The notes beneath the pieces are model-generated. The model saw nothing but the letters and a program-made list of their open reading frames with translations, was not told the origin of the DNA and ran no database searches. From UBA2942 sp045127535 (GTDB taxonomy: Bacteria > Bacillota > Clostridia > Lachnospirales > Lachnospiraceae), in NCBI GenBank assembly GCA_045127535.1, contig JBGVQN010000031.1, positions 1 through 53,508 on the forward strand: a DNA stretch of 53,508 bases, given 5' to 3'. Below are positions 7,867 to 16,648 of the stretch, piece after piece. A program made the translations under genes and the position numbers. Every line of letters begins with the position of its first letter. Within the stretch, counting starts at the first letter, position 1.

Positions 7867-7965
7867 TTATGTGTTTCCACACCCCACATCCAAAACGACC
7901 GAGACATTTACCCCGTCCGAAATCGCCTTTTTGTAGGTTTTTCTATCACTCTGCGAGAACATCAT
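7867..7965 (-). CDS. Possible 32-residue peptide at the element end
   Basis: A short frame, MMFSQSDRKTYKKAISDG then VNVSVVLDVGCGNT, begins with two ATG codons after GAGAGG (3 or 6 nt spacing) and ends in TAA. It lies between the rlmD stop and the terminator at 7778. It may be a real small gene of the mobile element, the read-through tail of a disrupted gene, or chance. No family recognised. Confidence 0.3.
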   Translation of the reverse strand: MMFSQSDRKTYKKAISDGVNVSVVLDVGCGNT

Positions 7966-7969
7966 ATGC

Positions 7970-8020
7970 CTCTCAAAGTGCCTAAAATCAAGGATTCTTA
8001 CATATCGACCCGATGTAGTG
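7970..8020. other. Probable mobile-element junction in the 3' end of rlmD
   Basis: The typical mobile-element module (parB, tnpV, parM, relaxase, cargo) ends here and chromosomal rlmD begins. rlmD ends HIECVVALHRVDM, where the last residues may be supplied by the element. The 3' end of rlmD/rumA is a known insertion site for conjugative elements of Firmicutes. The exact attachment core cannot be set without the other end. Confidence 0.45.
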
Positions 8021-9497
8021 CAACCACGCACTCTATATGCCCAGTCCCCCCAAACATATCCACTGCCCAAACTCCTTTCGCCTCATATCCATTCCCCGCA
8101 AGCCACTTCACATCTCTCTCCAGAGTCTCCGGATTACAGGACACATACACGATCTTTTCCGGCCCCAGTTTTACTGCGCTGCTCAGAAATACCTCATCAC
8201 TTCCGCTTCGTGGGGGATCCATGATCACCACGTCTACCTTTTCCTGGCTCTCTGCCACTTCTTCCATAAACCGTCCGGCATCTGCATGATAGAATCGTAC
8301 ATTTTTGCATCCATTCATCTTTGCATTCTGAATGGCATCCTTTACTGCATCCTTATTCAGCTCTACGCCCCACACTTCCCTGGCATAACGGCTTGCAGAG
8401 ATCCCAATGGTACCTGTACCGCAATATGCATCCAGCACACGTTCCTTCCCGGTAAGCCCTGCCGCCTGGATGGCCAGACGATACAGCTTTTCTGCCTGTG
8501 GCGGATTGACCTGATAAAAGGACTGCGGAGAAATACGGAACCGCTGTCCGTCCAGCTCATCCTCAATATAGCCCTTGCCATACAGCACAATATCACGCTC
8601 GCCCAGCACCATAGTGGTATTCTTATCATTCACATTTAACACAATGGTACTGATCTCCGGGTGCTTCTCCCGCAATACCTTGATAAAATTATTTTTAGAC
8701 GGAAATACATGGGAGGTCATGACCAGCACCACCATTACCTGCCCGGTAGCATAGCCGGTACGCACCACTACATGGCGCAGCAACCCATACCCTGTATCCT
8801 CGTTATAGGTTTTGATCTTAAATGAGCGCAGCATGCCCCCAATGGTATCAATGATGGCGCTTGCCTGGCTGTTTTCAATGGGGCAGTCGTGGATCGGCAG
8901 GATGGTATGGCTGCCTGCCTGGTAAATACCATAGGTGGGATGTCCTTTGGCATCACAGCCAAAGACTGCATGTACCTTGTGGCGGTAATGGAGAGGCTGC
9001 TCCATGCCTGCAATGGGGTGTACCTCACAGTAGGAGCCCATAAGGGCTTTCACCTGCTTCTGCTTCTGCGCCAGCTGCTTTTTGTAAGGCAGGTTGATAT
9101 AGGCACAGGCACCGCACTTTTTGGCATATGGGCAGACTGTGTCTGCTGTACTGCCTTTTTTTATTCTGGTATCCACTGCAGCAGCTTGGGTCGTCTTCTT
9201 TCCAGTGTCTGTATTTTTCTTATTATAAGATACAGAGGGCTCCTTTGTGCCGGACTTCTTCATGCTTCCGGTATTCTTATTTTCATAAGCTGCAGATTTA
9301 CTGGTTTTCTCTGATTTCCTTGCTTTTGCTCTGTTCTTTTCTGCATAAACGGCAGATGCGCCAGCTTGTTCTGTTTTTTTCTTTCCATAAGTGATGGATG
9401 TGTTCACCTGAGTCATCCTCTGTGTATTTCCGGTATTCTTCTTTCCGTATGCAGCAGATACACCTGCTTTACTGCTCTTTCCTGACTGCTGTGCCAT
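7998..9497 (-). CDS. rlmD: 23S rRNA (uracil-C5)-methyltransferase of the RlmD/RlmCD family with repetitive basic N-terminal extension
   Basis: Methylates uracil in 23S rRNA using S-adenosylmethionine. The Fe-S cluster cysteines are present as CPYAKKCGAC plus a fourth in PIHDCPIEN. The SAM motif is VLDAYCGTGTIGI, then MDPPRSG, and the nucleophile Cys is in YVSCNPETLERD. In place of the usual TRAM domain there is a roughly 120-residue basic extension made of about five degenerate repeats around S-x-x-Y-x-x-K-N-T (SAAYGKKNT, SITYGKKKT, SAVYAEKNR, SAAYENKNT, SVSYNKKNT), likely an RNA-binding tail. I start at MAQQS because GGAATCGGG lies upstream; an earlier in-frame ATG (9530) overlaps the flank of a repeat element. 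The gene's 3' end adjoins the mobile element. Confidence 0.9.
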   Translation of the reverse strand: MAQQSGKSSKAGVSAAYGKKNTGNTQRMTQVNTSITYGKKKTEQAGASAVYAEKNRAKARKSEKTSKSAAYENKNTGSMKKSGTKEPSVSYNKKNTDTGKKTTQAAAVDTRIKKGSTADTVCPYAKKCGACAYINLPYKKQLAQKQKQVKALMGSYCEVHPIAGMEQPLHYRHKVHAVFGCDAKGHPTYGIYQAGSHTILPIHDCPIENSQASAIIDTIGGMLRSFKIKTYNEDTGYGLLRHVVVRTGYATGQVMVVLVMTSHVFPSKNNFIKVLREKHPEISTIVLNVNDKNTTMVLGERDIVLYGKGYIEDELDGQRFRISPQSFYQVNPPQAEKLYRLAIQAAGLTGKERVLDAYCGTGTIGISASRYAREVWGVELNKDAVKDAIQNAKMNGCKNVRFYHADAGRFMEEVAESQEKVDVVIMDPPRSGSDEVFLSSAVKLGPEKIVYVSCNPETLERDVKWLAGNGYEAKGVWAVDMFGGTGHIECVVALHRVDM

Positions 9498-9534
9498 ATC
9501 GTTATACCCGATTCCTTTCTCTCTTATCATTCAG

Positions 9535-9780
9535 TAGGCAATTGCGAAACTGTATCCAATACCAGCTTTGTGAAGTAGCAGCAAGAAAATGTTTTCTAAG
9601 CAGGACTCTTGAAAACGCCGGCACTTTAAATTTTGCGCCACAGGTGCAAAATTTATTAGTACCGCTGCGTTTTCACCGAAGCGAGAGCGGGTCAAACGTA
9701 TCGTAAATGATACGTTGTGTGAAAATATTTTCTTGCAGATACTTTGCAAAGCGTCCGGTAACGAGTTTTGCAATTTCCTA
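9535..9780. repeat. MITE-like palindromic repeat, copy A (246 bp)
   Basis: Ends TAGGCAATTGCGAAAC and GTTTTGCAATTTCCTA are imperfect inverted repeats. It is flanked by 11-bp direct repeats with one mismatch, TTATCATTCAG (9524-9534) and TTATAATTCAG (9781-9791). Inside it carries the shared module CTCTTGAAAACGCCGG ... CCGCTGCGTTTTCACC, then GAAGCGAGAGCGGGTC, also found in copies C and D, plus AACGTATC-GTAAAT-GATACGTT. It contains no gene and lies directly upstream of rlmD, so it may carry or modify the rlmD promoter. Confidence 0.8.
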
Positions 9781-9897
9781 TTATAATTCAGGCGGCTGCC
9801 AGACCTTTTGGGGAAATGGAAAAACATATTTTACTAAATTCATGTTCCAACTACCCGTCTAAGTGTCAGGCAACCGCCCTTACGCATCCTATTTACA

Positions 9898-11199
9898 CTA
9901 TTCTTTTACAACATCTGCTGCAAAATCTGTCAGCGCCTGTTCAATATCTTTCTCTCCCGCCAGGCATGCTTCAATTTCCTCCATGAACCGGCTGGTCAAT
10001 GCCTGTTCTTCCTCAGACACGGTCTTTGTACTGATCTTGCCTGCTACATTGGTATAACCCTTTAAAATATTCTGGTTTTTCAATAAGGCACACTTACCGG
10101 TATCTTCTTCTGAAAGTGCTTTCATCAGGTCCATATTGTTTACCGGTACCAGCTGTGCTGCGGCAAAAGTCTCCATAGCTTCTTCATCACAGGTAAGATA
10201 AGTGAGCAGTTCCTCTGCAAGGGCTGTATCCTGACAGTCCTTTGTCACCCCAATCATATCTGCCTCCGTTACAAAGTTCTGTGGTCCGTAGCAGAAGCCC
10301 CATTCCCCGGTTCCGTCTGCAACGTACGGCGCCAGTTCTCTCTGAATAAAAGCTGCATCTCCAAAGCACCCGATCACAGATCCATTCAGCAATGCTTCCA
10401 GCCATTCCTCAGAATCCTGGCTGTATTCCCAGGTCAGGTCTTCTTCCAGAAATGCAGGGTAAAGTTCCAGATAATCGATCATGACATCCGGTATGATTAA
10501 CTGGCCTTCCACATACCATTCCGGCTGTTCCGCATCCAGTGCCTGTCTGATTTCCTCTGTAGAACCCAAAAGCTTTACTGTTCCCTCAGAACTGCTGTTA
10601 ACTTTCACTGCAGCATTATACAGGCTGGACCATTCACCAATAGATGCCTGCATATCGTTATTGTTTTCCACTTCCAGATACTCTTTGGCAAGGGTACGGT
10701 TATAAACAAAAGCCCGGGCGCTTTGCTGCCAGGTCACACCGTAGAGTTCCCCGTTATACAGGCCAAGCTCCTTCATAAAAGAATACATCTGCTCCGTAGC
10801 CGTTTCTGTCATACCAAGAGAAGCCAGGTCTGTTAACAGTCCTGCTTCTGCATAGGTTCCCAATGTGTCAGAGGACACTACCACCATATCCGGTGCTTCC
10901 TCTGATCCAGTAACACCATTTTCCATCCAGCCTGCCAGGTCGTCTTCCGTTACAAGCTGTACCTGGATCATTTCTGCTGATGCAGGATTTTCAGCTGCGT
11001 ACTGTTCTAAAAATGCTGCAGTCAATGTATCTGTACAATAAATGGTAAATGGCTCCGGTGCAGCTTCTGCCTGGCTTTCTGCAGCAGTGCTTTCCTGTGG
11101 AACCTCTTTGCTGCCCGTTTCTGATCCTTCCTGACTGCTGCAGCCTGTGAGTAATAAAACAGCAGCCAGAGCCAACGCCCCTAACTTACGATATTTCAA
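9898..11199 (-). CDS. Extracellular solute-binding lipoprotein (ABC-type, family 1)
   Basis: A signal peptide with lipobox (ALALAAVLLLTGC, Cys about residue 20) is followed by an acidic Ser/Glu-rich linker and a sugar-binding-protein-like domain (PFTIYCTDTLTAAFLEQYAA; DMVVVSSDTLGTYAEAGLLT; NGELYGVTWQQSARAFVYN). I chose the TTG at 11199 (MKYRKLG) because GGGAGG lies 8 nt upstream; the TTG two codons earlier is only 2 nt from it. No permease or ATPase gene is adjacent, so the partner transporter must be elsewhere or the protein is an orphan. Substrate unknown; the family mostly binds carbohydrates. Confidence 0.8.
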   Translation of the reverse strand: MKYRKLGALALAAVLLLTGCSSQEGSETGSKEVPQESTAAESQAEAAPEPFTIYCTDTLTAAFLEQYAAENPASAEMIQVQLVTEDDLAGWMENGVTGSEEAPDMVVVSSDTLGTYAEAGLLTDLASLGMTETATEQMYSFMKELGLYNGELYGVTWQQSARAFVYNRTLAKEYLEVENNNDMQASIGEWSSLYNAAVKVNSSSEGTVKLLGSTEEIRQALDAEQPEWYVEGQLIIPDVMIDYLELYPAFLEEDLTWEYSQDSEEWLEALLNGSVIGCFGDAAFIQRELAPYVADGTGEWGFCYGPQNFVTEADMIGVTKDCQDTALAEELLTYLTCDEEAMETFAAAQLVPVNNMDLMKALSEEDTGKCALLKNQNILKGYTNVAGKISTKTVSEEEQALTSRFMEEIEACLAGEKDIEQALTDFAADVVKE

Positions 11200-11229
11200 A
11201 TCCAATTCCTCCCTTATATCATACCTTTT

Positions 11230-11298
11230 TAGGTAATTGCAAAACGGTATTCACTATCAGCTTTGGGAAGTATCTGTAAGATGTTTCGCAATTGCCTA
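11230..11298. repeat. MITE-like palindromic repeat, copy B (69 bp, minimal form)
   Basis: The ends TAGGTAATTGCAAAAC and GTTTCGCAATTGCCTA are inverted repeats. A perfect 12-bp direct repeat, ATCATACCTTTT, flanks it on both sides (11218-11229 and 11299-11310). It lacks the inner module of copy A. The flanking duplication is direct evidence for insertion. It sits just upstream of the solute-binding protein gene. Confidence 0.85.
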
Positions 11299-11310
11299 AT
11301 CATACCTTTT

Positions 11311-11536
11311 ATCAAAAGTACTTTTTTCTCATAAATGTCTTTGCTGACGCTGGAATATCCATTTTGCGTTTTGCTAACATTTGCAATTATAAAGACTTTT
11401 TGCTTAGTAAACTAACAATCATCATTATACATGGTTTTTTCAAAGTATTCAATGTCTGTTTTCTGGTTTATGTACGTTTTCCACGAAAAGTGTGAAAGTT
11501 GCCCGTGTCTGTAAGGGTACTGAACAGATACGGTTT
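11311..11536. other. Intergenic stretch with a hairpin
   Basis: No gene is evident. At 11503-11532 a 10-bp stem (CCGTGTCTGT with ACAGATACGG, one G-U pair) lies just beyond the stop of the 191-residue gene. On the plus strand it is followed by TTTTT; on the minus strand the U tract is poor. It probably serves as that gene's terminator. Confidence 0.4.
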
Positions 11537-12112
11537 TTAAAATGTACCATGGCAGATATAATCAATAAATGCCACTGCTGCTGCAAAAAAAGGCATCCCA
11601 GCGTCTTCTTCTGTCTCCAGAATATATGCTTCCTTTTCTTCCTCTTTTTCTTCTTCCTTTTCCTCTCCGGTTTCTTCATTCTTTACTTTATACTTGACCT
11701 GAAATTTGACCTTATCCTTTTTTATTGTGCCAAGATTTTTTCCCTTGTGCGCCAGCGTAAAACTGAGTCCCGCTGCATCTCCTGAAAGGGTATATACATA
11801 CCGCATGTCAGAACTGAGAAAAATAAGTCCCCCTTTTTTGGGCTTACGTATTGCCATAAGGCAATGATAAGAGATCGGTGTATATTTTTTCCGGAATTTT
11901 GTCCGGCTCAACAGCTGATATTCGGGAGTGCCTATGGATAACAGTCTGCGAAAACAGTAGGATACAGACTTATCCTTATTTTCAAACAACAGTTCCGGGC
12001 TGACCACAGACGGACCAGGGCCAACGGTGTACTGGGCTTCTTCTTTGATGTTGATCATCGCATAACCTTCTGGACATTTCTCAGCAGTTTCCGGTTGAAT
12101 ATAAAGCTGCAT
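11537..12112 (-). CDS. Hypothetical 191-residue cytoplasmic protein
   Basis: No signal peptide or membrane helix is seen. The first 135 residues look beta-rich (LLSRTKFRKKYTPISYHCLM; GLIFLSSDMRYVYTLSGDAA), with a pattern resembling tubby-C-like/LOR-type beta barrels, which is only a guess. A low-complexity run of Glu and Lys (about residues 145-163) precedes a hydrophobic C-terminal segment (GMPFFAAAVAFIDYICHGTF). AGGAGA lies 5 nt before the ATG. It lies downstream of spoVG but behind that gene's terminator, so it is probably transcribed alone. Confidence 0.6.
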   Translation of the reverse strand: MQLYIQPETAEKCPEGYAMINIKEEAQYTVGPGPSVVSPELLFENKDKSVSYCFRRLLSIGTPEYQLLSRTKFRKKYTPISYHCLMAIRKPKKGGLIFLSSDMRYVYTLSGDAAGLSFTLAHKGKNLGTIKKDKVKFQVKYKVKNEETGEEKEEEKEEEKEAYILETEEDAGMPFFAAAVAFIDYICHGTF

Positions 12113-12157
12113 GGCCTTCTCCTTTGCAAAACATTTGTCTGATGTTTGTTGACAAAT

Positions 12158-12186
12158 GCCGCCCAGGCAGTCTCCCCAGGCGGCAT
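12158..12186 (-). terminator. spoVG terminator
   Basis: TGCCGCC and GGCGGCA form the stem with inner pairs CTGGG/CCTGG on the minus strand, followed by TTTGTC. It lies about 27 bp past the spoVG stop. Confidence 0.6.
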
Positions 12187-12212
12187 CGGTATCCCCACAT
12201 TATAAATTGTAA

Positions 12213-12494
12213 TTAAGCTTCCTCTTCCTCATCAGACTCTAACAAAGCAATCTCATACTTCTGTAAAATGATCTGCTGAATCATATCTCTGGTATCTGAA
12301 TTGATTGGATGGGCAATATCACGGTATTCTCCGTCTGCCGCCTTACGGCTTGGCATTGCAATGAAAATACCTTTCTCACCTTCAATGACCTTAATATCAT
12401 GTACCACAAACTCATTATCAATGGTAATTGATACAATGGCCTTCATCTTACCTTCTTTTGAAACTTTTCTTACTCTCACATCTGTGATTTGCAT
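12213..12494 (-). CDS. spoVG: Septation/sporulation regulator SpoVG
   Basis: A 93-residue protein with the full SpoVG signature: MQITDVRVRKV at the start, MKAIVSITIDNEFVVHDIKV, the GIFIAMPSRK core and AHPINSDTRDMIQ near the end. SpoVG binds DNA and RNA and affects division-septum formation, sporulation and other processes. The length is typical. AGGGGATAACGT precedes the ATG. It lies downstream of glgC-glgD but with its own 90-bp leader. Confidence 0.95.
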   Translation of the reverse strand: MQITDVRVRKVSKEGKMKAIVSITIDNEFVVHDIKVIEGEKGIFIAMPSRKAADGEYRDIAHPINSDTRDMIQQIILQKYEIALLESDEEEEA

Positions 12495-12586
12495 ACGTTA
12501 TCCCCTTCCGTCATGACACTCGGCCTGTCACATTATCTGCTGTCCGCATTGTCAGTAATTTATTTTCAGGCTGACGCCTGTCTGTA

Positions 12587-13708
12587 TCACATATTATACC
12601 GCTCATTGTGCTCTATGACAATCTCAACCTCTTCTGGAGCACTTGTATAGTGTGAACCTGCATTAATGGTACTGTGGCTTTCTACAATACAGTTCTCAAT
12701 TACAGAATTTTCACAGATATATACATCATTTAATATGATGGAATTGCGAATGATACAATTACTTCCAATAAATGTGTCCTTGAAAATCACACTATTCTCC
12801 ACATGACCGTTGATAATACTTCCGCTGGCAACCAGGCTGTTCTTTACATAAGCCCCTGGATTGTACTTTGCAGGAGGCAGGTCATCCGCCTTAGAGAAAA
12901 CCGGATTACCTTCCTTAAAGAAGTAATCTCTTACATCCTTTCTCAGGAAATCCATATTGGTATTATAGTAGGAGCGAATAGTAGAAATATTGCTCCAATA
13001 AGTATCTAACTTATATGCATAGATTTTCTTCTGCTGACGGTAACGAATCAGAATATCTCTTACAAAATCGTAACGTTCCTCTGCAGCCGCTACTTCTAAC
13101 AGCTCGATCAGCAGTCTTCGTCTGATCACATAAATACCACAGGACACCGTACTGGAACTTACCGTAAGCGGCTTTTCATCAATATCCGTTACTCTGCCAT
13201 CTTCCGCTACACGTACCTGACCAAAACGGTCTAATGCCGGGAAATCACCCATATTTTTGCAGACCATGGTAATGTCTGCACGTTTGTTGATGTGATACTG
13301 AAGCACTTTTTCATAATCCAGCTTATAAATACCATCTCCAGATGCGATAACTACATAAGGTTCATGGCTTTCTTTCAGGAAATGAATGTTCTGATACATA
13401 GAATCTGCTGTGCCTCTGAACCAGTTGCTGTTATCAGGTGTAATGGTAGGGGTCATGACAAACAGTCCCCCCTGCTTTCTGCCAAAATTCCACCACTTGG
13501 AAGAATTGAGATGCTCACATAAAGACTTGGCATTGTACTGGGTAAGCACTGCCACACGGCTGATACCAGAATTGGTCATATTGCTTAATGCAAAATCAAT
13601 GCTGCGATATGTACCGGCAATTGGTAATGCAGCAATTGCTCTTTTATTAGACAGTTCCTTCATTCTTCTATGATTTCCGCCTGCTAATATAATTCCTATT
13701 GCTTTCAT
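12587..13708 (-). CDS. glgD: GlgD, non-catalytic/regulatory partner of glucose-1-phosphate adenylyltransferase
   Basis: Nucleotidyltransferase fold with a left-handed beta-helix tail. The N-terminal loop is LAGGNHRRMKELSNKRAIAA, diverged from the GGxGxRL-type loop kept in GlgC, in line with a regulatory subunit. The GDGIYKLDYEKVL segment and the C-terminal hexapeptide repeats (NSVIFKDTFIGSNCIIRNSI) are visible. In Firmicutes GlgD assembles with GlgC and raises its activity. The ATG overlaps the glgC stop codon (TAATG), so the two are translationally coupled. Confidence 0.92.
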   Translation of the reverse strand: MKAIGIILAGGNHRRMKELSNKRAIAALPIAGTYRSIDFALSNMTNSGISRVAVLTQYNAKSLCEHLNSSKWWNFGRKQGGLFVMTPTITPDNSNWFRGTADSMYQNIHFLKESHEPYVVIASGDGIYKLDYEKVLQYHINKRADITMVCKNMGDFPALDRFGQVRVAEDGRVTDIDEKPLTVSSSTVSCGIYVIRRRLLIELLEVAAAEERYDFVRDILIRYRQQKKIYAYKLDTYWSNISTIRSYYNTNMDFLRKDVRDYFFKEGNPVFSKADDLPPAKYNPGAYVKNSLVASGSIINGHVENSVIFKDTFIGSNCIIRNSIILNDVYICENSVIENCIVESHSTINAGSHYTSAPEEVEIVIEHNERYNM

Positions 13709-14979
13709 TACTTATCACCTACTTTCACGATCGCGCCGCCGCTGGCCAATCCATTATCCGGATAATCCTCAGGAACAGTCACACCACTGATGACCGTATT
13801 CTTACCGATCCAGACATTTGATGGGATCACAGAACCCTCTCCTACAGTTACTAAGTCAGATGCATATACTTTCTTATTATAAGTGCTTTCTGCATATTCC
13901 CCTACACCAAGCTGTACATGTTCCCCTATTTCTGCATTTTCTGCAATAATCGCCTTGATCACCTTGGCACCAGCCTTGATGGTGGTACCTTCCATGATAA
14001 TGGAATCATAAACCTCGGCTCCTTCTTCAATGGTAACATCAGGACCGATGACGGAGTTCTTTACCACTCCATAAATTTCGGTACCCTCACCAATGATGCA
14101 CCGCTCTACATAGGCATTGTCTGCCACATACTGAGGAGGCAGGGTATTGCCCTTGGTATAGATCTTCCAGTACCCCTCGTACAGGTTAAATTCAGGTACC
14201 AGTTCAATGAGTTCCATATTGGACTCCCAGTAGGAATTCAAGGTACCTACATCCTTCCAGTAACCGTTATATTCGTAGCAAAATACCCGGTCACCCTTCT
14301 GGTGACAGTAAGGGATCACATGCATACCAAAATCACATCCGGAAATATGGGCATTGGCAATGAGTGCCTCACGCAGTACCTTCCAGGTAAAGATATAAAT
14401 ACCCATGGAAGCTAAATTACTGCGAGGATTGGCAGGCTTTTCCTCAAAATCTGTAATACGGCCTGTCTCATCTGTAACCAGGACTCCAAAACGGCTTGCT
14501 TCCTCAATGGGAACCGGCTTGGCAGCCATTGTAATATCTGCCTTGTTGGACTTGTGGAAATCCAGCATCATCTCATAATCCATCTTATAAATATGATCGC
14601 CGCCCAGAATCAGCACATATTCAGGATCAAAACTGTCTATGTAATTGATATTCTGATAAATCGCATTGGCGGTACCAGTGTACCAGTCTGTGTTTTCCTT
14701 TTTCTCGTAAGGTGAGAGAATGGTCACACCACCATAGTTGCGATCCAGATCCCACGGAATACCAATTCCAATGTGTGTATTCAGCCGTAATGGCTGATAC
14801 TGTGTCAGGACACCCACTGTGTCAACACCGGAATTAATACAGTTGCTTAATGGGAAATCTATAATACGATATTTTCCGCCAAAGGACACTGCCGGTTTTG
14901 CCACCTGTGATGTCAATACGCCCAGGCGGCTTCCTTGTCCACCTGCCAGTAACATAGCTATCATTTCTTTCTTAATCAC
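13708..14979 (-). CDS. glgC: Glucose-1-phosphate adenylyltransferase, catalytic subunit
   Basis: Makes ADP-glucose from glucose-1-phosphate and ATP, the committed step of bacterial glycogen synthesis. Motifs: LLAGGQGSRLGVLT, the GGDHIYKMDYEMML active-site segment and DFEEKPANP. A beta-helix tail with hexapeptide repeats ends the protein. The start codon is GTG, with AGGGGTG 6 nt upstream. 423 residues is typical. Other glycogen genes (glgA, glgB, glgP) are not in the window. Confidence 0.95.
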   Translation of the reverse strand: MIKKEMIAMLLAGGQGSRLGVLTSQVAKPAVSFGGKYRIIDFPLSNCINSGVDTVGVLTQYQPLRLNTHIGIGIPWDLDRNYGGVTILSPYEKKENTDWYTGTANAIYQNINYIDSFDPEYVLILGGDHIYKMDYEMMLDFHKSNKADITMAAKPVPIEEASRFGVLVTDETGRITDFEEKPANPRSNLASMGIYIFTWKVLREALIANAHISGCDFGMHVIPYCHQKGDRVFCYEYNGYWKDVGTLNSYWESNMELIELVPEFNLYEGYWKIYTKGNTLPPQYVADNAYVERCIIGEGTEIYGVVKNSVIGPDVTIEEGAEVYDSIIMEGTTIKAGAKVIKAIIAENAEIGEHVQLGVGEYAESTYNKKVYASDLVTVGEGSVIPSNVWIGKNTVISGVTVPEDYPDNGLASGGAIVKVGDK

Positions 14980-15011
14980 AGTTTCACCCCTTTTGCAATG
15001 ATGATAAATCT

Positions 15012-15040
15012 ATTATAGCACAGAACTGGAAATTTGTTAA
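15012..15040 (-). promoter_or_regulatory. Promoter of glgC-glgD
   Basis: Minus-strand TTAACA (15035-15040), 17-bp spacer and TATAAT (15012-15017) with an extended TGC in front of the -10. Confidence 0.75.
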
Positions 15041-15177
15041 CATTTTATACAACTTTAGAAAAATTTTTTCTTCTTTTTTCGCCATAAATTACAATTTTTT
15101 CCTATGTTTCGGAATATTTACATCTTCTTCAAATTCTTAACATTCTCCTGCTGGAAATCCGGAAACCTGTTTTCTTT

Positions 15178-15206
15178 TTGAAAGGAATGAGCTATACTGG
15201 TATAAG
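15178..15206 (+). promoter_or_regulatory. Likely murC promoter
   Basis: TTGAAA (15178-15183), 17-bp spacer and TATAAG (15201-15206), about 60 bp ahead of the murC start. The region between it and the glgC promoter is AT-rich without a gene. Confidence 0.5.
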
Positions 15207-15265
15207 GCAGCTATTTATGCGCAAACTATGGAGTGGAATTTGTCCATTCCGGAAACGAGGCTTTT

Positions 15266-16648
15266 ATGTATCAGATAAATTTTTCCAATCCGATTTCCAT
15301 TCACTTTATCGGCATCGGCGGTATCAGCATGAGCGGCCTGGCTTCTATCCTGTTGACAGAAGGATTTACTGTCAGCGGCTCTGATGCCAAGTCTTCTCCT
15401 CTCACTGAGGAACTCAGTGCAAAAGGTGCAGTCATTTATTACGGCCACAGAGCATCGAATATTGCAGACAGCACCCAGGCGGTTGTATATACAGCAGCTG
15501 TAAAGGATGATAACATTGAGCTGCAGACTGCAAAGACAAAAGGCATTCCCACATTAACCAGAGCAGAGCTTCTTGGACAGCTGATGTGCAATTATAAAAC
15601 CGCCATTGGTGTAGCCGGTACCCATGGAAAGACCACTACCACAGGTATGCTCTCCCATGTACTGATGACTGCAGAGACTGATCCTACCATTTCCATTGGT
15701 GGCATCCTCCCTTCTATCGGCGGCAATATCCGGGTGGGCGGCTCTGATGTATTTGTCACAGAAGCCTGTGAGTATACCAATAGCTTTTTAAGTTTCCATC
15801 CTACCATGGAGATTATCCTGAATATTAAGGCGGATCACCTGGATTTCTTTCAGGATCTGGATGATATTCGCCATTCTTTCCACCTGTTTGCAGAAAAGCT
15901 GGGCAAGGATGGCCTGCTGGTGATCAATGGGGATATTGAACATCTGGATGCGTTCCTGGAGGGTCTGGACTGTCACATTCGTACCTTTGGCACTGACCCT
16001 GAGACCAACGATTACAGTGCAGGTGATATCACTTATGATGCCTTTGGCTGCGCTTCCTTTACCGTACTGGAAAAAGGACAGGAGCTCACCCGTATTACAT
16101 TACATGTGCCTGGCATACATAATGTATACAATGCCCTGTCAGTTGCAGCTTTGTGCAGGCATATGGGACTTCCTGCTGCACAGATTCAAGAAGGTCTTTC
16201 TTCCTTTGCCGGCACAGACCGCCGGTTCCAGAAAAAGGGAGAGATCGGCGGAGTCACCATTATTGACGATTATGCCCACCATCCAGATGAAATTGCCGCC
16301 ACACTTGCTGCTGCAAAGAATTATCCACACCGGAAAATCTGGTGTGTATTCCAGCCTCATACCTACACCAGGACCAAGGCTTTGTTCGATGACTTTGCCA
16401 GAACCCTCTCTGCTGCAGATGCAGTGGTACTGGCAGACATTTATGCCGCCAGGGAAACAGACACTTTAGGGGTTTCTTCCAAGGATTTACAGGAAAAAAT
16501 CCAGGCACTGGGTACAGATGCTTACTATTTCCCTTCCTTTGATGAAATTGAAAATTTTTTATTAGAAAATTGTATCAACGGTGATTTGTTGATAACTATG
16601 GGCGCGGGAGACATTGTAAAAGTTGGAGAATCTCTCCTGGGGCAGTAG
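15266..16648 (+). CDS. murC: UDP-N-acetylmuramate--L-alanine ligase
   Basis: Adds the first amino acid of the peptidoglycan stem peptide in the cytoplasm. Visible are the UDP-binding motif HFIGIGGISMSGLA, the ATP loop GVAGTHGKTTTTG, and in the C-terminal domain DDYAHHPDEIAATL. The start at MYQINF has GAGG 6-7 nt upstream; an earlier in-frame ATG lacks a ribosome site. About 460 residues, the usual length. The stop codon is immediately followed by the DnaA-box cluster. Confidence 0.96.
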   Translation: MYQINFSNPISIHFIGIGGISMSGLASILLTEGFTVSGSDAKSSPLTEELSAKGAVIYYGHRASNIADSTQAVVYTAAVKDDNIELQTAKTKGIPTLTRAELLGQLMCNYKTAIGVAGTHGKTTTTGMLSHVLMTAETDPTISIGGILPSIGGNIRVGGSDVFVTEACEYTNSFLSFHPTMEIILNIKADHLDFFQDLDDIRHSFHLFAEKLGKDGLLVINGDIEHLDAFLEGLDCHIRTFGTDPETNDYSAGDITYDAFGCASFTVLEKGQELTRITLHVPGIHNVYNALSVAALCRHMGLPAAQIQEGLSSFAGTDRRFQKKGEIGGVTIIDDYAHHPDEIAATLAAAKNYPHRKIWCVFQPHTYTRTKALFDDFARTLSAADAVVLADIYAARETDTLGVSSKDLQEKIQALGTDAYYFPSFDEIENFLLENCINGDLLITMGAGDIVKVGESLLGQ

